This document shows positions 41,278 to 52,838 of a stretch of 64,000 nt of DNA, in pieces. This DNA is from an uncultured Vibrio sp. (GTDB lineage Bacteria; Pseudomonadota; Gammaproteobacteria; Enterobacterales; Vibrionaceae), in NCBI RefSeq assembly GCF_963675395.1, contig NZ_OY776223.1, positions 2,108,001-2,172,000 of the forward strand, read 5' to 3'. Below the pieces are notes generated by a model. That model was not told the origin of the DNA. It did not search any database and saw only the letters and a list, made by a program, of their open reading frames with translations. Each line of letters opens with the position of its first letter. Position 1 is the stretch's first letter. A program made the position numbers and the translations under genes.

Positions 41278-42258
41278 ATGCGTAAGTTAATGATCCCTGT
41301 ACTGGTAATCGCACTGGCATTGATGCTGATGTCTCTGTTTGTGATTCCTGAAGGTGAGCGCGGAATCGTGGTTCGATTTGGTCGTGTTCTGAAAGACAAC
41401 AACGACATTACTCGAATTTACGAACCGGGTCTGCATTTCAAAATGCCACTGTTTGATCGTGTCAAAACACTGGATGCACGTATCCAAACAATGGACGGCC
41501 GTGCTGACCGTTTTGTAACGTCTGAGAAAAAAGACGTTATCATTGATACCTACGTAAAGTGGCGTATTGAAGATTTTGAACGTTACTACCTGGCAACTGG
41601 TGGCGGTAACTCGCTAACGGCAGAGGCACTTCTTGAACGTAAAGTTACTGACGTGCTTCGTTCTGAAATTGGTGCTCGCGAAATCAAGCAAATTGTTTCT
41701 GGTCCACGTAATAATGACGTGCTACCAGAAGATGCAAGCAGTGATGAAGTCACGACTGAAGCCGCTCGTGAAGCTCTAGAAATCGATGGTGAGCGTGACC
41801 TAATCATGTCTAACGTGTTGAAAGACACACGTGAAAGCGCGATGAAAGACTTAGGTGTGCGCGTAGTTGATTTCCGAATGAAGAAAATCAACCTGCCAGA
41901 TGAGATCAGTGAATCTATCTACCGTCGTATGCGTGCAGAGCGTGAGTCGGTAGCTCGTAAACACCGTTCTCAAGGCCGTGAGAAAGCGGAAGTTATCCGT
42001 GCTCAAGCTGAGCTTGAAGTTGCGACAATTCTGGCTGAAGCTGATAAAACAGCTCGTGTTACACGAGGTGGAGCGGATGCAGAAGCGGCGAAGATTTACT
42101 CTAATGCTTACAACAAGGATCCTGAGTTCTTCAGCTTCCTACGTTCACTAAGAGCCTACGAGAAATCGTTCAGCTCTAAGAACGATATCCTTGTTCTGGA
42201 TCCGAAGAGTGACTTCTTCCAGTACATGAATAATTCTAAAGGTGTAAAAGCTGAATAA
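41278..42258 (+). CDS. hflC: FtsH-protease modulator HflC
   Basis: This is the partner of HflK, 326 residues. An N-terminal membrane helix (about 5-22) is followed by an SPFH domain (VIPEGERGIVVRFG), an HflC-type insertion (about 140-165) and the helical VARKHRSQGREKAEVIRAQAE region. The near-contiguous spacing with hflK indicates cotranslation of the complex. A strong terminator follows. Confidence 0.97.
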   Translation: MRKLMIPVLVIALALMLMSLFVIPEGERGIVVRFGRVLKDNNDITRIYEPGLHFKMPLFDRVKTLDARIQTMDGRADRFVTSEKKDVIIDTYVKWRIEDFERYYLATGGGNSLTAEALLERKVTDVLRSEIGAREIKQIVSGPRNNDVLPEDASSDEVTTEAAREALEIDGERDLIMSNVLKDTRESAMKDLGVRVVDFRMKKINLPDEISESIYRRMRAERESVARKHRSQGREKAEVIRAQAELEVATILAEADKTARVTRGGADAEAAKIYSNAYNKDPEFFSFLRSLRAYEKSFSSKNDILVLDPKSDFFQYMNNSKGVKAE

Positions 42259-42276
42259 AGCTTACCTCTAGTATGC

Positions 42277-42302
42277 AAAAGGCTCCATCAGGAGCCTTTT
42301 TT
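42277..42302 (+). terminator. Terminator of the hfl cluster
   Basis: AAAAGGCTCC and GGAGCCTTTT around a four-base loop with T6, 18 bases past the hflC stop. Confidence 0.9.
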
Positions 42303-42332
42303 GTATCTAGTAGTTATGTAAGGCGAGAGTCG

Positions 42333-42518
42333 TTAACTCATCATGATAGCAATGACAGCGCCAGCAACGACCAGACAGCCGCCAATACGACGCAGCTGAT
42401 TATTGGGTTGCTCACTGAGTTGGGCGACCATATTTCGCCAGCCATTCGGCGCTACCAGTGGACCAATACCTTCAACAATTAATACTAGCCCTACAGCCAG
42501 CCATATCGACTCAGACAT
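42333..42518 (-). CDS. yjeT: DUF2065 small membrane protein (YjeT-like)
   Basis: This 61-residue protein has two hydrophobic helices with a glycine-proline turn (VEGIGPLVAPNGWR) between them, the DUF2065 pattern. Function is unknown. It lies between hflC and purA on the opposite strand here; in E. coli yjeT also sits between hflC and purA. Short, but the family match is clear. Confidence 0.85.
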   Translation of the reverse strand: MSESIWLAVGLVLIVEGIGPLVAPNGWRNMVAQLSEQPNNQLRRIGGCLVVAGAVIAIMMS

Positions 42519-42659
42519 AAAGCTTCCTAAACCAATTTATAAAGCTAAATATTATCAGTGATAGGCTGCTTCTGAAATGCTCGATTACGTTGAGGCTCTA
42601 AGTCTGTGAACAAAAAATGACTGCAAGAAGTCCGATTCGGTGCTAGAATCCATTTTTAA

Positions 42660-43997
<1,338 letters not shown>

Positions 43998-44018
43998 TGA
44001 CAACTCGTTAGAGATTAT

Positions 44019-44046
44019 GAAAGCCGACCTTAAGGTCGGCTTTTTT
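44019..44046 (+). terminator. Terminator of purA
   Basis: A GC-rich near-perfect palindrome (AAGCCGACC with GGTCGGCTT, loop TTAA) followed by Ts. Confidence 0.9.
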
Positions 44047-44146
44047 GTGTCTGATACTTTGTGCAATGGAATGCTGCGGTTGTGGAACACGCGTCTCAAT
44101 GTGGCAACTTGTTGCCGTTGCTCTGCAGTAAGTGGCAAAAATTGTC

Positions 44147-44173
44147 TAAAGCTCAGGGCTGGTTTGCCGATAA
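44147..44173 (+). promoter_or_regulatory. Sigma-28 (FliA) flagellar promoter of motX
   Basis: TAAA at 44147-44150, exactly 15 bases, then GCCGATAA at 44166-44173: a perfect match to the class III flagellar consensus TAAA-N15-GCCGATAA. It lies 65 bases before the motX start. Confidence 0.9.
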
Positions 44174-44238
44174 TCTTATCAAGCAGAGCAGATCCTTCGG
44201 CGATCTTTTGTTCCTCAGACACCTTGAAGAGTACGTTT

Positions 44239-44874
44239 ATGAAGTTACGAACAGTGGCTGCTTCACTGTTACTGATGCTGGCGACGGCTGCAGCAAGGGC
44301 GAGTTCCGCTGATGTCGGAGCGCCTGTTCCCATTTACACCGAAGCAGAACTGATAACGCTTATTGAGCAGAATAAGCACTTACAGCGTGTACGCGCTGAT
44401 AACTGCCAGTTAGTGGAAGACATTGTTGCTCGCGCGACTCGGATTAGTCTGCCTGCGTATGAATTTTTGTATGGTGACATGCTGGCGTGGGGTGTCTGTG
44501 TTGAGCAAGATGTGGAACTCGGGCTCTACTATATGGAAAATGCCGCCCAGCAAGGATTACCAGCCGCTCTAGAGCAAATTGGACGCTACTATTCACTGGG
44601 TACCTTGGTCCAGCAGGACAAAGAACGTGCGATACCCTACCTGCGCGAAGCTGCATCTATGGGGAACCTTAATGCGCGTATTCAACTGGCTGAGTTACTC
44701 TTACGTGATTACGGCAGTCCACTGGACTATGAAGATGCTTACCGTTGGTTGTATAACTCGGTCACGGCCGATAAACGTCAGCACAAACGTATAACTATTT
44801 TACGAGACGGTCTTGAGCAGCGTATGCCTGAAAATATTATCGCCCGAGCTAAGCGGCGAGATACTTTCTGGTAA
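44239..44874 (+). CDS. motX: Sodium-driven polar flagellar motor protein MotX
   Basis: MotX forms, with MotY, the T ring that anchors the PomAB stator of the Na+-driven Vibrio flagellum. The 211-residue protein has a signal peptide (MKLRTVAASLLLMLATAAARA) and Sel1-like helical repeats around residues 75-150 (for example YYMENAAQQGLPAALEQIGRYY). Several cysteines are present in the mature part, as in known MotX. ATG 44239 was chosen for the signal peptide; the open frame extends upstream through the promoter. Expression from a sigma-28 promoter fits a late flagellar gene placed away from the main flagellar clusters. Confidence 0.93.
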   Translation: MKLRTVAASLLLMLATAAARASSADVGAPVPIYTEAELITLIEQNKHLQRVRADNCQLVEDIVARATRISLPAYEFLYGDMLAWGVCVEQDVELGLYYMENAAQQGLPAALEQIGRYYSLGTLVQQDKERAIPYLREAASMGNLNARIQLAELLLRDYGSPLDYEDAYRWLYNSVTADKRQHKRITILRDGLEQRMPENIIARAKRRDTFW

Positions 44875-44900
44875 AATTGCTCACGATTGAATACATGCAA

Positions 44901-44924
44901 CAAAGCCCACAGATGTGGGCTTTG
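44901..44924. terminator. Hairpin between motX and hmp
   Basis: A ten-base perfect stem (CAAAGCCCAC with GTGGGCTTTG) around AGAT lies between convergent genes. The T tract is short, so termination strength is uncertain. Confidence 0.65.
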
Positions 44925-44944
44925 CTGTTTTTAACGATATGACT

Positions 44945-46129
44945 TTAAATGACTTTGTGTGGGCCAAAGCATTCGTAATGGAACTGTTCTTGTGGAACGC
45001 CAAGGTCGATAAGCTGCTTGGCGACATACTGCATAAACCCAACAGGACCGCAGAAGTAAACCTGAACATGGGGTTGCTTAAGCGCTGCTTCAATTTCCTT
45101 TAGGTTGACGAAACCGGTGAAGTGGTAATCTTCACCAAGCGTATCTTCTTCGGTAGGTTGGTTGTACCAAACCAGCGCATTCATGTTTTCTTTCGCTGCC
45201 ACAAGTTGGTTTACATGCTGCTTAAAGGCGTGTTGCTGACCATTTTCTGTCGCATGTACCCAAGTCACAGGTGCCTGATGAGCTGATAAATTTTCAAGCA
45301 TAGACAATGTCGGCGTTAAGCCAACACCAGCAGAGAGTAGTACCACTGGTGTGTCTGATTCAACGTCCATAAAGAAATCACCAGCAGGCGCGACCAGTTT
45401 TACTTTGTCGCCGACTCTGAGTTCATCATGCAGATAGTTGGATACTTTACCGTCTTGTTCGCGTTTTACCGAAATGCGGTACGTACTTTCTTGTGCTGCG
45501 GAAGAGAGGCTGTATTGACGGATCTCTTGGTTGTCAAACTTATCGCTGTTGATGTAGATACCCACATATTGCCCAGGTTTATAGGCAGCGACGTTGTGAC
45601 CATCGGTTGGCTTAAACACAAAACTGCAGATGTGTTCACTCTCTGCTTGTTTCGCAACCAGTTCGAATTCACGCAAGCCGCGCCATCCGCCTTCCAAGGA
45701 TTCATTAGCCTGATAGATTTGCTCTTCTCGTTGAATAAATACGTTGGCCAGTACGCCGTATGCTTCTGCCCATGCATCCAACACTTCCTGACCCGGGTTA
45801 AACAATTCGTCAATTGTCGCCAACAGGTGTTGGCCGACAATTTGATATTGGTCTGCTGTGATCAAAAAGCTGGTGTGTTTGTGGGCAATCTTTTCTACTG
45901 CACCAAGCAGAGCCGGCAAGTTCTCAATATTCGCTGCGTATGCGCAGATAGCGTTAAACAGAGCTTCACGCTGATCGCCATTGCGCTGATTGCTCATATT
46001 GAAAATGTCTTTTAATTCTGGGTTATGGGTAAACATGCGGTCATAAAAGTGCGCAGTCAGCTTTGGTCCGGTTTCGGCGATAAGCGGTGCGGTCGCTTTT
46101 ACGATTTCAATGGTTTGATTGCTGAGCAT
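44945..46129 (-). CDS. hmp: Flavohemoprotein, nitric oxide dioxygenase
   Basis: Hmp oxidises nitric oxide to nitrate using O2 and NADH. The 394-residue protein has a globin domain (about 1-138), with the proximal haem histidine expected in the AHKHTSF segment near residue 85. An FAD domain follows (about 150-260, RQYSLSSA motif), then a NAD domain (about 265-394, with [15 protein letters not shown]). It is divergent from the NO-sensing repressor gene nsrR, with two operator-like palindromes just upstream. Confidence 0.97.
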   Translation of the reverse strand: MLSNQTIEIVKATAPLIAETGPKLTAHFYDRMFTHNPELKDIFNMSNQRNGDQREALFNAICAYAANIENLPALLGAVEKIAHKHTSFLITADQYQIVGQHLLATIDELFNPGQEVLDAWAEAYGVLANVFIQREEQIYQANESLEGGWRGLREFELVAKQAESEHICSFVFKPTDGHNVAAYKPGQYVGIYINSDKFDNQEIRQYSLSSAAQESTYRISVKREQDGKVSNYLHDELRVGDKVKLVAPAGDFFMDVESDTPVVLLSAGVGLTPTLSMLENLSAHQAPVTWVHATENGQQHAFKQHVNQLVAAKENMNALVWYNQPTEEDTLGEDYHFTGFVNLKEIEAALKQPHVQVYFCGPVGFMQYVAKQLIDLGVPQEQFHYECFGPHKVI

Positions 46130-46144
46130 GAGGCTTCCTAATTT

Positions 46145-46167
46145 AAGTTGTATTTATAATGCATGTT
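46145..46167. promoter_or_regulatory. NsrR operator, site 1
   Basis: A 23-base imperfect palindrome running from AAGTTGTATTT to ATGCATGTT, fitting the NsrR pattern (AAnnTGnAT, mirrored). It lies 16 bases before the hmp start. Confidence 0.7.
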
Positions 46168-46169
46168 TA

Positions 46170-46192
46170 AAGTTGTATCTCAAATGTATCTT
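46170..46192. promoter_or_regulatory. NsrR operator, site 2
   Basis: A second 23-base palindrome (AAGTTGTAT to ATGTATCTT), whose start is 25 bases from that of site 1. It lies 48 bases before nsrR. Confidence 0.7.
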
Positions 46193-46239
46193 TCAATCAA
46201 GAAAAGATTTACACTTTTGCTATTAAAGAGGATAGCAAT

Positions 46240-46665
46240 ATGCAGTTAACCAGCTTCACCGATTACGCACTGAGAACCCTTATCTATCTGGCTTCATTGC
46301 CAAAAGATGAGTTAACAAACATCACTGAAGTGACTGATTTGTTTGGTGTATCACGTAACCATATGGTTAAGGTGATTAACCGACTTGGACAATTGGGCTA
46401 TGTACAAACAGTGCGTGGCAAAAACGGTGGTATTCGTCTGATGAAGCCAGCTGCTGAGATCACGGTTGGTGGTGTTGTCCGCGATCTTGAGCCGTTAGAT
46501 TTGGTAAACTGTAGTGCTGATTTTTGCCACATCACGCCAGCTTGTCGACTCAAAGATAAGTTAGCCAAAGCCAAAAACGCTTTCTTAGCGGAACTGGATC
46601 ACTGCACGATTGAAGAGTTACTCAGAGATAATTCCGAACTTTTGATCTTATTAGAGCGCCCATAA
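46240..46665 (+). CDS. nsrR: Nitric oxide-sensing repressor NsrR (Rrf2 family)
   Basis: This 141-residue winged-helix repressor holds a [4Fe-4S] cluster that NO destroys. The three ligand cysteines are C91, C96 and C102 (NCSADFC and PAC), and D8 (TDYALR) is the fourth ligand known for NsrR. The DNA-reading helix is in [12 protein letters not shown]. Its gene is divergent from hmp, its classical target, and upstream of rnr as in E. coli. Confidence 0.95.
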   Translation: MQLTSFTDYALRTLIYLASLPKDELTNITEVTDLFGVSRNHMVKVINRLGQLGYVQTVRGKNGGIRLMKPAAEITVGGVVRDLEPLDLVNCSADFCHITPACRLKDKLAKAKNAFLAELDHCTIEELLRDNSELLILLERP

Positions 46666-46781
46666 ACTATCTTATCTGTTTAGTGCCGACCTTGGTCATT
46701 CTTTTTTCAAAGCATTTCTGTAGCTTATCAAGAGACTCAGATATACTAGCTTTATACCTTCCTTGCTAGATAGGCGTGCCT

Positions 46782-49301
46782 ATGTCAGACAATATTCCAA
46801 ACGATCCATTCGCAGATCGTGAATCCCAGAATTACGAAAATCCAATTCCAAGCCGAGAGTTCATTATTGAATTCTTAACCCAAGCAGGCGTTCCAATGAA
46901 TCGCAATGACCTGTTTGAAGCACTAAAGCTAAAAGGCGAAGAGCAATACGAAGGGTTGCGTCGTCGTTTACGTGCGATGGAGCGAGATGGCCAACTGGTG
47001 TTTACCCGCCGCCAGTGCTACGCATTGCCTGAAAAACTGGAAATGGTGAAAGGTTACGTGATCGGCCACAAAGACGGTCACGGCTGGGTGCGTCCAGACG
47101 GTAGTGTTGGCAAGGACAATGATATTGTACTTCCGCATCATCAGATGAAAAATATCATTCATGGCGATTATGTGCTGGTTCAGCCGACTGACAACAGTAA
47201 ACGTGGGCGCCGAGAAGGTCGCTTAGTGCGCGTGCTTGAAGAGCGCAATGATCAAATCGTTGGGCGCTTTTTCCTCGAGTACGGTTACTCATATGTCGTA
47301 CCTGACGATTCACGCATCAGCCAAGATATACTGATCCCAAATGAGCATAAAGCGGGTGCCCGTATGGGAAATGTCGTAGTAATTGAAATTACCGACCGTG
47401 GTTCACGTTCGCGCGGCATGATGGGCAAAGTGGTTGAAGTACTGGGCGAAAACATGGCTCCGGGCATGGAAACCCAAATTGCGATTCGTACTCACCAAAT
47501 TCCGCATGAATGGCCGGAAGGGGTTGGTCAGCAAATCGCTAACCTTGCGGAAGAGGTTCCGGAAGAAGCCAAAGTGGGTCGTGTTGATCTGCGCGATCTG
47601 CCACTCGTCACGATTGATGGTGAAGATGCGCGCGATTTCGATGACGCGGTTTTTTGTGAGAAAAAGAAAAGCGGTGGCTGGCGTCTTTGGGTAGCCATTG
47701 CGGACGTAAGTTACTACGTACGCCCGGATTCAGCTCTGGACAAAGAAGCGATCAACCGTGGTAACTCCGTCTACTTCCCATCTCAGGTTGTACCAATGTT
47801 GCCGGAAGTGCTTTCTAATGGTCTCTGTTCGCTGAACCCACAAGTGGATCGCTTGTGTATGGTGTGTGAGATGACCATCTCAGAAACGGGTAAGCTGTCT
47901 GGTTACAAACATTATGAAGCGGTGATGAACTCACATGCTCGTCTGACTTACACCAAAGTGCATCACATTTTGGAAGGTGATGAAGAACTACGTGAGCGTT
48001 ACAAAGAGCTGGTTCCGCATCTTGAAGAACTGCATAGCATGTACAAGGTTCTGAAAGGAGCGCGTGAGCAGCGTGGTGCGATTGAATTCGAAACCGTCGA
48101 AACCAAGTTCATCTTCAATGCTGAGCGCAAGATTGAAAGCATTGAACCTGTGGAACGTAACGATGCCCACAAACTGATCGAAGAGTGCATGATCATGGCA
48201 AACATTGCGTCGGCATCACTGGTGGAAAAAGCCAAAGAGCCTGCGTTATACCGTATCCATGAAACGCCAGGGGAAGAACGCTTGATGGGCTTCCGTGACT
48301 TCCTTGCTGAGCTGGGGCTGGAGTTAGGCGGTGGCCTTGAGCCGTCACCAACCGATTATGCGCATCTGATGAGTCAGGTAGGCGATCGCCCAGATCAAGA
48401 GCTGATTCAAACCATGCTGCTGCGCTCGATGAAACAAGCGGTTTATAACGCTGACAATGCCGGTCACTTTGGTTTGGCGCTACAGCGATATGCTCACTTC
48501 ACCTCGCCAATTCGTCGTTACCCTGATTTGTTATTGCACCGAGCTATCAAATATCTGATTGCTAAACATGAAGGCCGAAATCAAGATCGCTGGACACCAA
48601 CCGGTGGTTACCATTACTCGTTTGATGACATGGATTTCTATGGCGAACAATGTTCCATGACTGAACGTCGTGCGGATGATGCAACTCGAGACGTCTCTGA
48701 CTGGTTGAAATGTGAGTACATGCAAGACCATGTTGGGACTGAGTTAGAAGGTGTGATCGCCAACGTGACTAGCTTTGGTTTCTTTGTTCGTTTAACCGAT
48801 CTGCACATTGACGGTTTGGTGCATATTTCGACGTTAGCGAACGACTACTACCAGTTTGATCCGATTGGTCAAAGACTTATCGGAGAAAGCTTCGGTAATA
48901 TCTATCGCTTAGGTGACGCAGTGAAAGTCAAAGTGTTGGCCGTGAACCTAAATGACAAACAAATTGACTTTGAATTAGTCGAAACAAGTCGTAAGCTACG
49001 CGGCGAAGGTAAGACCGCTAAGAAACGCGCGGCAGAAGCAAAACGAAAAGCCAAAGAGAAAAAACGCTCGGCGACACGTTCTGCATCGAAAGAAGCTGGA
49101 GCAGTGCGTGCCGTTCCTGTGATTGAACCGACCAAGCGTCCGGAAGAAAGTACAGCGGAAGGCCAGCGTAACGGCCCTAAGCGCGGTGCTAGGAATGGTG
49201 ATGCTGAAGGCAAGAATAAGCCTAAGGTAAGAAAAGCCAGCAAGAAAAAGCCACACAGTAAGCCAAAGAAAGCTAAGCGACCTAATAGAGACGCTCAGTA
49301 G
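46782..49301 (+). CDS. rnr: Exoribonuclease R
   Basis: RNase R is a processive 3'-5' exonuclease that can unwind structured RNA and acts in tRNA/rRNA quality control and trans-translation. The 839-residue protein has an N-terminal helix-turn-helix, two cold-shock domains, the RNB catalytic core with [14 protein letters not shown], an S1 domain (from about 645) and a lysine-rich tail (from about 740). I chose ATG 46782; a GTG two codons upstream (46776) is equally readable. It is followed by rlmB with a 93-base spacer. Confidence 0.96.
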   Translation: MSDNIPNDPFADRESQNYENPIPSREFIIEFLTQAGVPMNRNDLFEALKLKGEEQYEGLRRRLRAMERDGQLVFTRRQCYALPEKLEMVKGYVIGHKDGHGWVRPDGSVGKDNDIVLPHHQMKNIIHGDYVLVQPTDNSKRGRREGRLVRVLEERNDQIVGRFFLEYGYSYVVPDDSRISQDILIPNEHKAGARMGNVVVIEITDRGSRSRGMMGKVVEVLGENMAPGMETQIAIRTHQIPHEWPEGVGQQIANLAEEVPEEAKVGRVDLRDLPLVTIDGEDARDFDDAVFCEKKKSGGWRLWVAIADVSYYVRPDSALDKEAINRGNSVYFPSQVVPMLPEVLSNGLCSLNPQVDRLCMVCEMTISETGKLSGYKHYEAVMNSHARLTYTKVHHILEGDEELRERYKELVPHLEELHSMYKVLKGAREQRGAIEFETVETKFIFNAERKIESIEPVERNDAHKLIEECMIMANIASASLVEKAKEPALYRIHETPGEERLMGFRDFLAELGLELGGGLEPSPTDYAHLMSQVGDRPDQELIQTMLLRSMKQAVYNADNAGHFGLALQRYAHFTSPIRRYPDLLLHRAIKYLIAKHEGRNQDRWTPTGGYHYSFDDMDFYGEQCSMTERRADDATRDVSDWLKCEYMQDHVGTELEGVIANVTSFGFFVRLTDLHIDGLVHISTLANDYYQFDPIGQRLIGESFGNIYRLGDAVKVKVLAVNLNDKQIDFELVETSRKLRGEGKTAKKRAAEAKRKAKEKKRSATRSASKEAGAVRAVPVIEPTKRPEESTAEGQRNGPKRGARNGDAEGKNKPKVRKASKKKPHSKPKKAKRPNRDAQ

Positions 49302-49394
49302 GCTGAATAGCCAGCTTGTATAAGCTGGCTGAGGCACAGGTACCAACTGATGAGAGTGACTCCGATTGGTATCACCAGAACAACAGGTTAAAAA

Positions 49395-50138
49395 ATGAGT
49401 AACGAATTTATTTACGGTATTCATGCCGTGAAAGCGGTATTGGAACGTGAACCAGAGCGATTTATTGAAGCGTACGTGCTAAAAGGACGTCAAGATGATC
49501 GTTTGATGCCAATCCTGAACGATTTACAGGTATGCGGCGTGTCTATTCAGCAAATGACACGTAAAACCTTGGATGACAAAGCGCATGGTGCGAACCACCA
49601 GGGCATTATCGCTCGCGTGAAAGCCGCGAAGCAGTTGAATGAAAACGATATTGACGCGATTCTGGCGCAACACGAATCACCGCTTTTATTAGTGTTGGAC
49701 GGTGTGACTGATCCGCACAACCTTGGCGCTTGTTTGCGTAATGCGGATGCGGCTGGCGCGGCAGCGATCATTGTGCCAAAAGATCGCTCTGCAGCAATGA
49801 ACGCAACAGTCAGCAAGGTCGCGTGTGGGGCTGCTGAAGTGGTGCCATTGATCCGAGTGACTAACCTGGCGCGTACGATGCGTACACTGCAAGAGCAAGG
49901 TATTTGGTTTGTTGGTACCGCTGGTGAAGCGACTCACGATATTTATCAAGCGAAACTGACCGGGCCTCTGGCTATTGTCATGGGGGCGGAAGGTGATGGG
50001 ATGCGCCGCTTGACGCGAGAAACCTGTGATGATTTGATTAAAATCCCGATGGCAGGTAGTGTATCAAGCTTGAATGTATCGGTAGCGTCAGGTATCTGTT
50101 TGTTTGAAGCGGTTCGTCAGCGATTAGCGGCAAAATAA
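49395..50138 (+). CDS. rlmB: 23S rRNA (Gm2251) 2'-O-methyltransferase RlmB
   Basis: RlmB methylates G2251 in the peptidyl-transferase P loop of 23S rRNA. The 247-residue SpoU protein has an N-terminal L30e-like domain and the knotted methyltransferase motifs [24 protein letters not shown] and [18 protein letters not shown]. It is downstream of rnr in the same direction. Confidence 0.97.
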   Translation: MSNEFIYGIHAVKAVLEREPERFIEAYVLKGRQDDRLMPILNDLQVCGVSIQQMTRKTLDDKAHGANHQGIIARVKAAKQLNENDIDAILAQHESPLLLVLDGVTDPHNLGACLRNADAAGAAAIIVPKDRSAAMNATVSKVACGAAEVVPLIRVTNLARTMRTLQEQGIWFVGTAGEATHDIYQAKLTGPLAIVMGAEGDGMRRLTRETCDDLIKIPMAGSVSSLNVSVASGICLFEAVRQRLAAK

Positions 50139-50172
50139 ACGTAGAACAATAAAAATGACCAATACAATACTC

Positions 50173-50201
50173 AGGATGGGCAACCATCCTTTGTTGTTTT
50201 T
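50173..50201 (+). terminator. Terminator-like hairpin between rlmB and gph
   Basis: AGGATGG pairs with CCATCCT around GCAA, followed by TTGTTGTTTTT. It ends the rnr-rlmB unit but stands only 15 bases before the gph start. Confidence 0.75.
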
Positions 50202-50216
50202 ATGCGTAGGGAAGTT

Positions 50217-50903
50217 ATGACTCAACAATCTATAAAATTCATTGCCTTTGATTTGGATGGCACTTTGCTTGATAGCGTACCAGACTTGGCCATTGCGGCT
50301 GACCAAGCCGTTCAGGCACTCGGTTATCCGCCAGTATCAATTGAACAAGTTCGTGACTACGTGGGAAACGGCGCAGATGTGCTGATTGGTCGCTCACTTA
50401 GTCAAAGTCTGACCATCAATCCTGAACTGAGTGAAGAGCTACGCGCAGAAGCACGAGAACTGTTTGATGAGTTTTACGAGCAGAGCGGTCATAAACTGAG
50501 TCACCTTTACCCGACAGTAAAAGAGACACTGGCAGAGTTGCACCAGGCGGGTTTTACCCTTGCAGTGGTAACCAACAAACCTTCTAAGTTTGTACCGCAT
50601 ATTCTGGAGCAACATGGCATTGCCCATTACTTTGTCGATGTGCTGGGTGGTGATGCTTTCCCTGAGAAAAAACCAAACCCAGTAGCTCTGAACTGGTTAA
50701 TGGAAAAACACCAGATACAACCGGGAGAAATGCTGATGGTCGGGGACTCGAAAAACGACATCCTAGCAGCGAAAAACGCCGGTTGTACCTCATTTGGTTT
50801 AACTTACGGTTACAACCATGGTGAGCCAATTTCGGCATCAAATCCGGACTTTGTCGCAGACAAGATGTCGGAATTATTGGAAGTTGTCGCCGTTTCTGCA
50901 TAA
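50217..50903 (+). CDS. gph: Phosphoglycolate phosphatase
   Basis: Gph removes phosphate from 2-phosphoglycolate, a product of DNA-end repair. The 228-residue HAD-superfamily protein has motif I FDLDGTLLDS, motif II VVTNKPS and motif IV MVGDSKNDILAAKNAG. ATG 50217 follows AGGGAAGTT; a further in-frame ATG at 50202 would overlap the hairpin tract. In most relatives gph follows dam and rpe; here it follows rlmB, while trpS remains downstream. Confidence 0.95.
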   Translation: MTQQSIKFIAFDLDGTLLDSVPDLAIAADQAVQALGYPPVSIEQVRDYVGNGADVLIGRSLSQSLTINPELSEELRAEARELFDEFYEQSGHKLSHLYPTVKETLAELHQAGFTLAVVTNKPSKFVPHILEQHGIAHYFVDVLGGDAFPEKKPNPVALNWLMEKHQIQPGEMLMVGDSKNDILAAKNAGCTSFGLTYGYNHGEPISASNPDFVADKMSELLEVVAVSA

Positions 50904-50951
50904 GCGCGACAAAAAATCTTCCAAAATACTTGTTAATGAGTACACTGAGCT

Positions 50952-50980
50952 AACCGTGCATCAAAAAGTGCGCGGTTTTT
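50952..50980 (+). terminator. Terminator-like hairpin between gph and trpS
   Basis: AACCGTGC pairs with GCGCGGTT (one U-G pair) and is followed by five Ts, 37 bases before the trpS start. Confidence 0.65.
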
Positions 50981-51017
50981 CATTTAATTAGATTAAGAAG
51001 TCAAAGGAATCATTCTA

Positions 51018-52034
51018 ATGAGCAAACCCATTGTATTGAGTGGTGTTCAACCTTCAGGTGAACTAAGTATCGGTAACTACTTGGGTGCTCTACGTCAATG
51101 GCACCAGATGCAAGACGATTATGATTGCCAATATTGTGTAGTAGACCTTCATGCGATTACGGTTCGTCAGGACCCAAAAGCACTGCATGAAGCGACTCTG
51201 GACGCACTGGCGATCTGTCTGGCTGTGGGTGTTGACCCTAAGAAGAGCACGCTATTCGTTCAGTCACACGTACCAGAGCATGCTCAACTTGGTTGGCTTC
51301 TTAACTGTTACACTCAGATGGGTGAGCTGAGCCGTATGACTCAGTTTAAAGACAAATCAGCTCGCTACGCGAACGACGTCAACGTGGGCCTATTTGATTA
51401 CCCAGTCCTGATGGCTGCAGATATCCTGCTCTACGGCGCGCATCAGGTACCAGTCGGCAGCGACCAGAAGCAGCACCTTGAGCTAGCACGTGATATCGCA
51501 ACGCGTTTCAACAACATCTATTCGCCAGAGAGCCCAATCTTCACCGTCCCTGAGCCGTACATTCCAACCGTTAATGCGCGCGTAATGAGCCTGCAGGATG
51601 CAACGAAGAAGATGTCTAAGTCAGATGATAACCGTAAGAACGTTATTACGCTGCTTGAAGAGCCTAAATCGATTCTTAAGAAGATCAACAAAGCGCAAAC
51701 GGACACTGAAACGCCACCAAGCATTCGTCATGATATTGAGAGCAAAGCGGGTATCGCAAACCTAATGGGCTTGTACTCAGCGGCGACGGGCATGAGCTTT
51801 GAAGAAATCGAAGCTAAGTACAAAGGCGTAGAAATGTACGGTCCGTTCAAGAAAGATGTCGGTGAAGCGGTAGTCGCTATGCTTGAGCCAATTCAGGCTG
51901 AATACCACCGTATTCGTGCTGATCGTGCATATATGGATGAAGTGATGAAGCAAGGTGCAGAAAAAGCATCGGCTCGTGCAGCTGAGACGTTGAAGAAAGC
52001 TTACGCAGCGGTAGGTTTTGTGACTCGTCCATAG
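51018..52034 (+). CDS. trpS: Tryptophanyl-tRNA synthetase
   Basis: This class I synthetase charges tRNA-Trp. The 338-residue protein has the HIGH-like motif in GNYLGAL near residue 20 and the KMSKS motif (KKMSKSDDN) near 197. The start follows AAAGGAATCATTCT. The gph-trpS pairing is conserved in gammaproteobacteria. A strong terminator follows. Confidence 0.98.
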   Translation: MSKPIVLSGVQPSGELSIGNYLGALRQWHQMQDDYDCQYCVVDLHAITVRQDPKALHEATLDALAICLAVGVDPKKSTLFVQSHVPEHAQLGWLLNCYTQMGELSRMTQFKDKSARYANDVNVGLFDYPVLMAADILLYGAHQVPVGSDQKQHLELARDIATRFNNIYSPESPIFTVPEPYIPTVNARVMSLQDATKKMSKSDDNRKNVITLLEEPKSILKKINKAQTDTETPPSIRHDIESKAGIANLMGLYSAATGMSFEEIEAKYKGVEMYGPFKKDVGEAVVAMLEPIQAEYHRIRADRAYMDEVMKQGAEKASARAAETLKKAYAAVGFVTRP

Positions 52035-52060
52035 TCATAGCGTTAAGTACTCAGTCTTCT

Positions 52061-52088
52061 AAAAAGCTCCGTAATGCGGAGCTTTTTT
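52061..52088 (+). terminator. Terminator of trpS
   Basis: An 11-base stem (AAAAAGCTCCG with CGGAGCTTTTT), five-base loop and T tract. Confidence 0.9.
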
Positions 52089-52250
52089 CTATCCGCTAGC
52101 TGTGATTAGTCTTTGAGTGCCGTAATAGAGAATCTTTTATTCAGTAAAAACTTGCCTTTCTTGTTTGGTGTTGCAAAATACCGCCCTCAACTATCACAAA
52201 TATGTGGTTGAGACAGTATTACCAAACGGATTGGGAGCAAGCGACACCTT

Positions 52251-52838
52251 ATGTTGTTGATCATTGATAACTACGACTCTTTTACTTACAACCTTTATCA
52301 GTATTTTTGCGAGCTTGGCGCAGAGGTAAAGGTGGTACGCAATGATGAAATCGATCTTCAGGGAATCGAAGCGCTTAATCCGACCCACTTGGTGATCTCT
52401 CCAGGGCCTTGTACACCAAACGAAGCGGGTATTTCGTTGCAGGCGATTACACATTTTGCGGGTAAGCTACCTATTCTCGGTGTGTGTTTAGGACACCAAG
52501 CCATTGCTCAGGCATTTGGTGGTCGCGTCGTACGCGCACGACAAGTCATGCACGGTAAAACCTCGCCAATTTGCCACAATAGCCGCAGTGTATTTAAAAA
52601 TCTCAATAATCCTCTTACCGTGACACGCTACCACTCTCTCGTGGTGGAAAATGGCACACTGCCTGATGTGTTTGAACTCACTGCTTGGACAGAACTGGCT
52701 GACGGCAGTATGGATGAAATCATGGGCTACCAACACAAGACATTGCCGATTGATGCGGTGCAATTTCACCCAGAATCTATCAAAACAGAACAGGGTCATG
52801 AACTGTTAGCTAACTTTCTGGCGCGTGAAATGATCTGA
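52251..52838 (+). CDS. pabA: Aminodeoxychorismate synthase glutamine amidotransferase (PabA)
   Basis: PabA supplies ammonia to PabB for p-aminobenzoate, and in some bacteria also to TrpE. The 195-residue class I amidotransferase has nucleophile C79 in GVCLGHQ, the oxyanion SPGPCTP segment and the His-Glu pair in VQFHPESI. No trpE or pabB is nearby, so the pathway is inferred from its position before astC, where pabA/argD pairs are common in enterobacteria and vibrios. Confidence 0.9.
   Translation: MLLIIDNYDSFTYNLYQYFCELGAEVKVVRNDEIDLQGIEALNPTHLVISPGPCTPNEAGISLQAITHFAGKLPILGVCLGHQAIAQAFGGRVVRARQVMHGKTSPICHNSRSVFKNLNNPLTVTRYHSLVVENGTLPDVFELTAWTELADGSMDEIMGYQHKTLPIDAVQFHPESIKTEQGHELLANFLAREMI

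Noticed and set aside
44017..44238. N-terminal extension of motX
   Set aside because: The extension covers the purA terminator and the flagellar promoter; the signal peptide starts at 44239.
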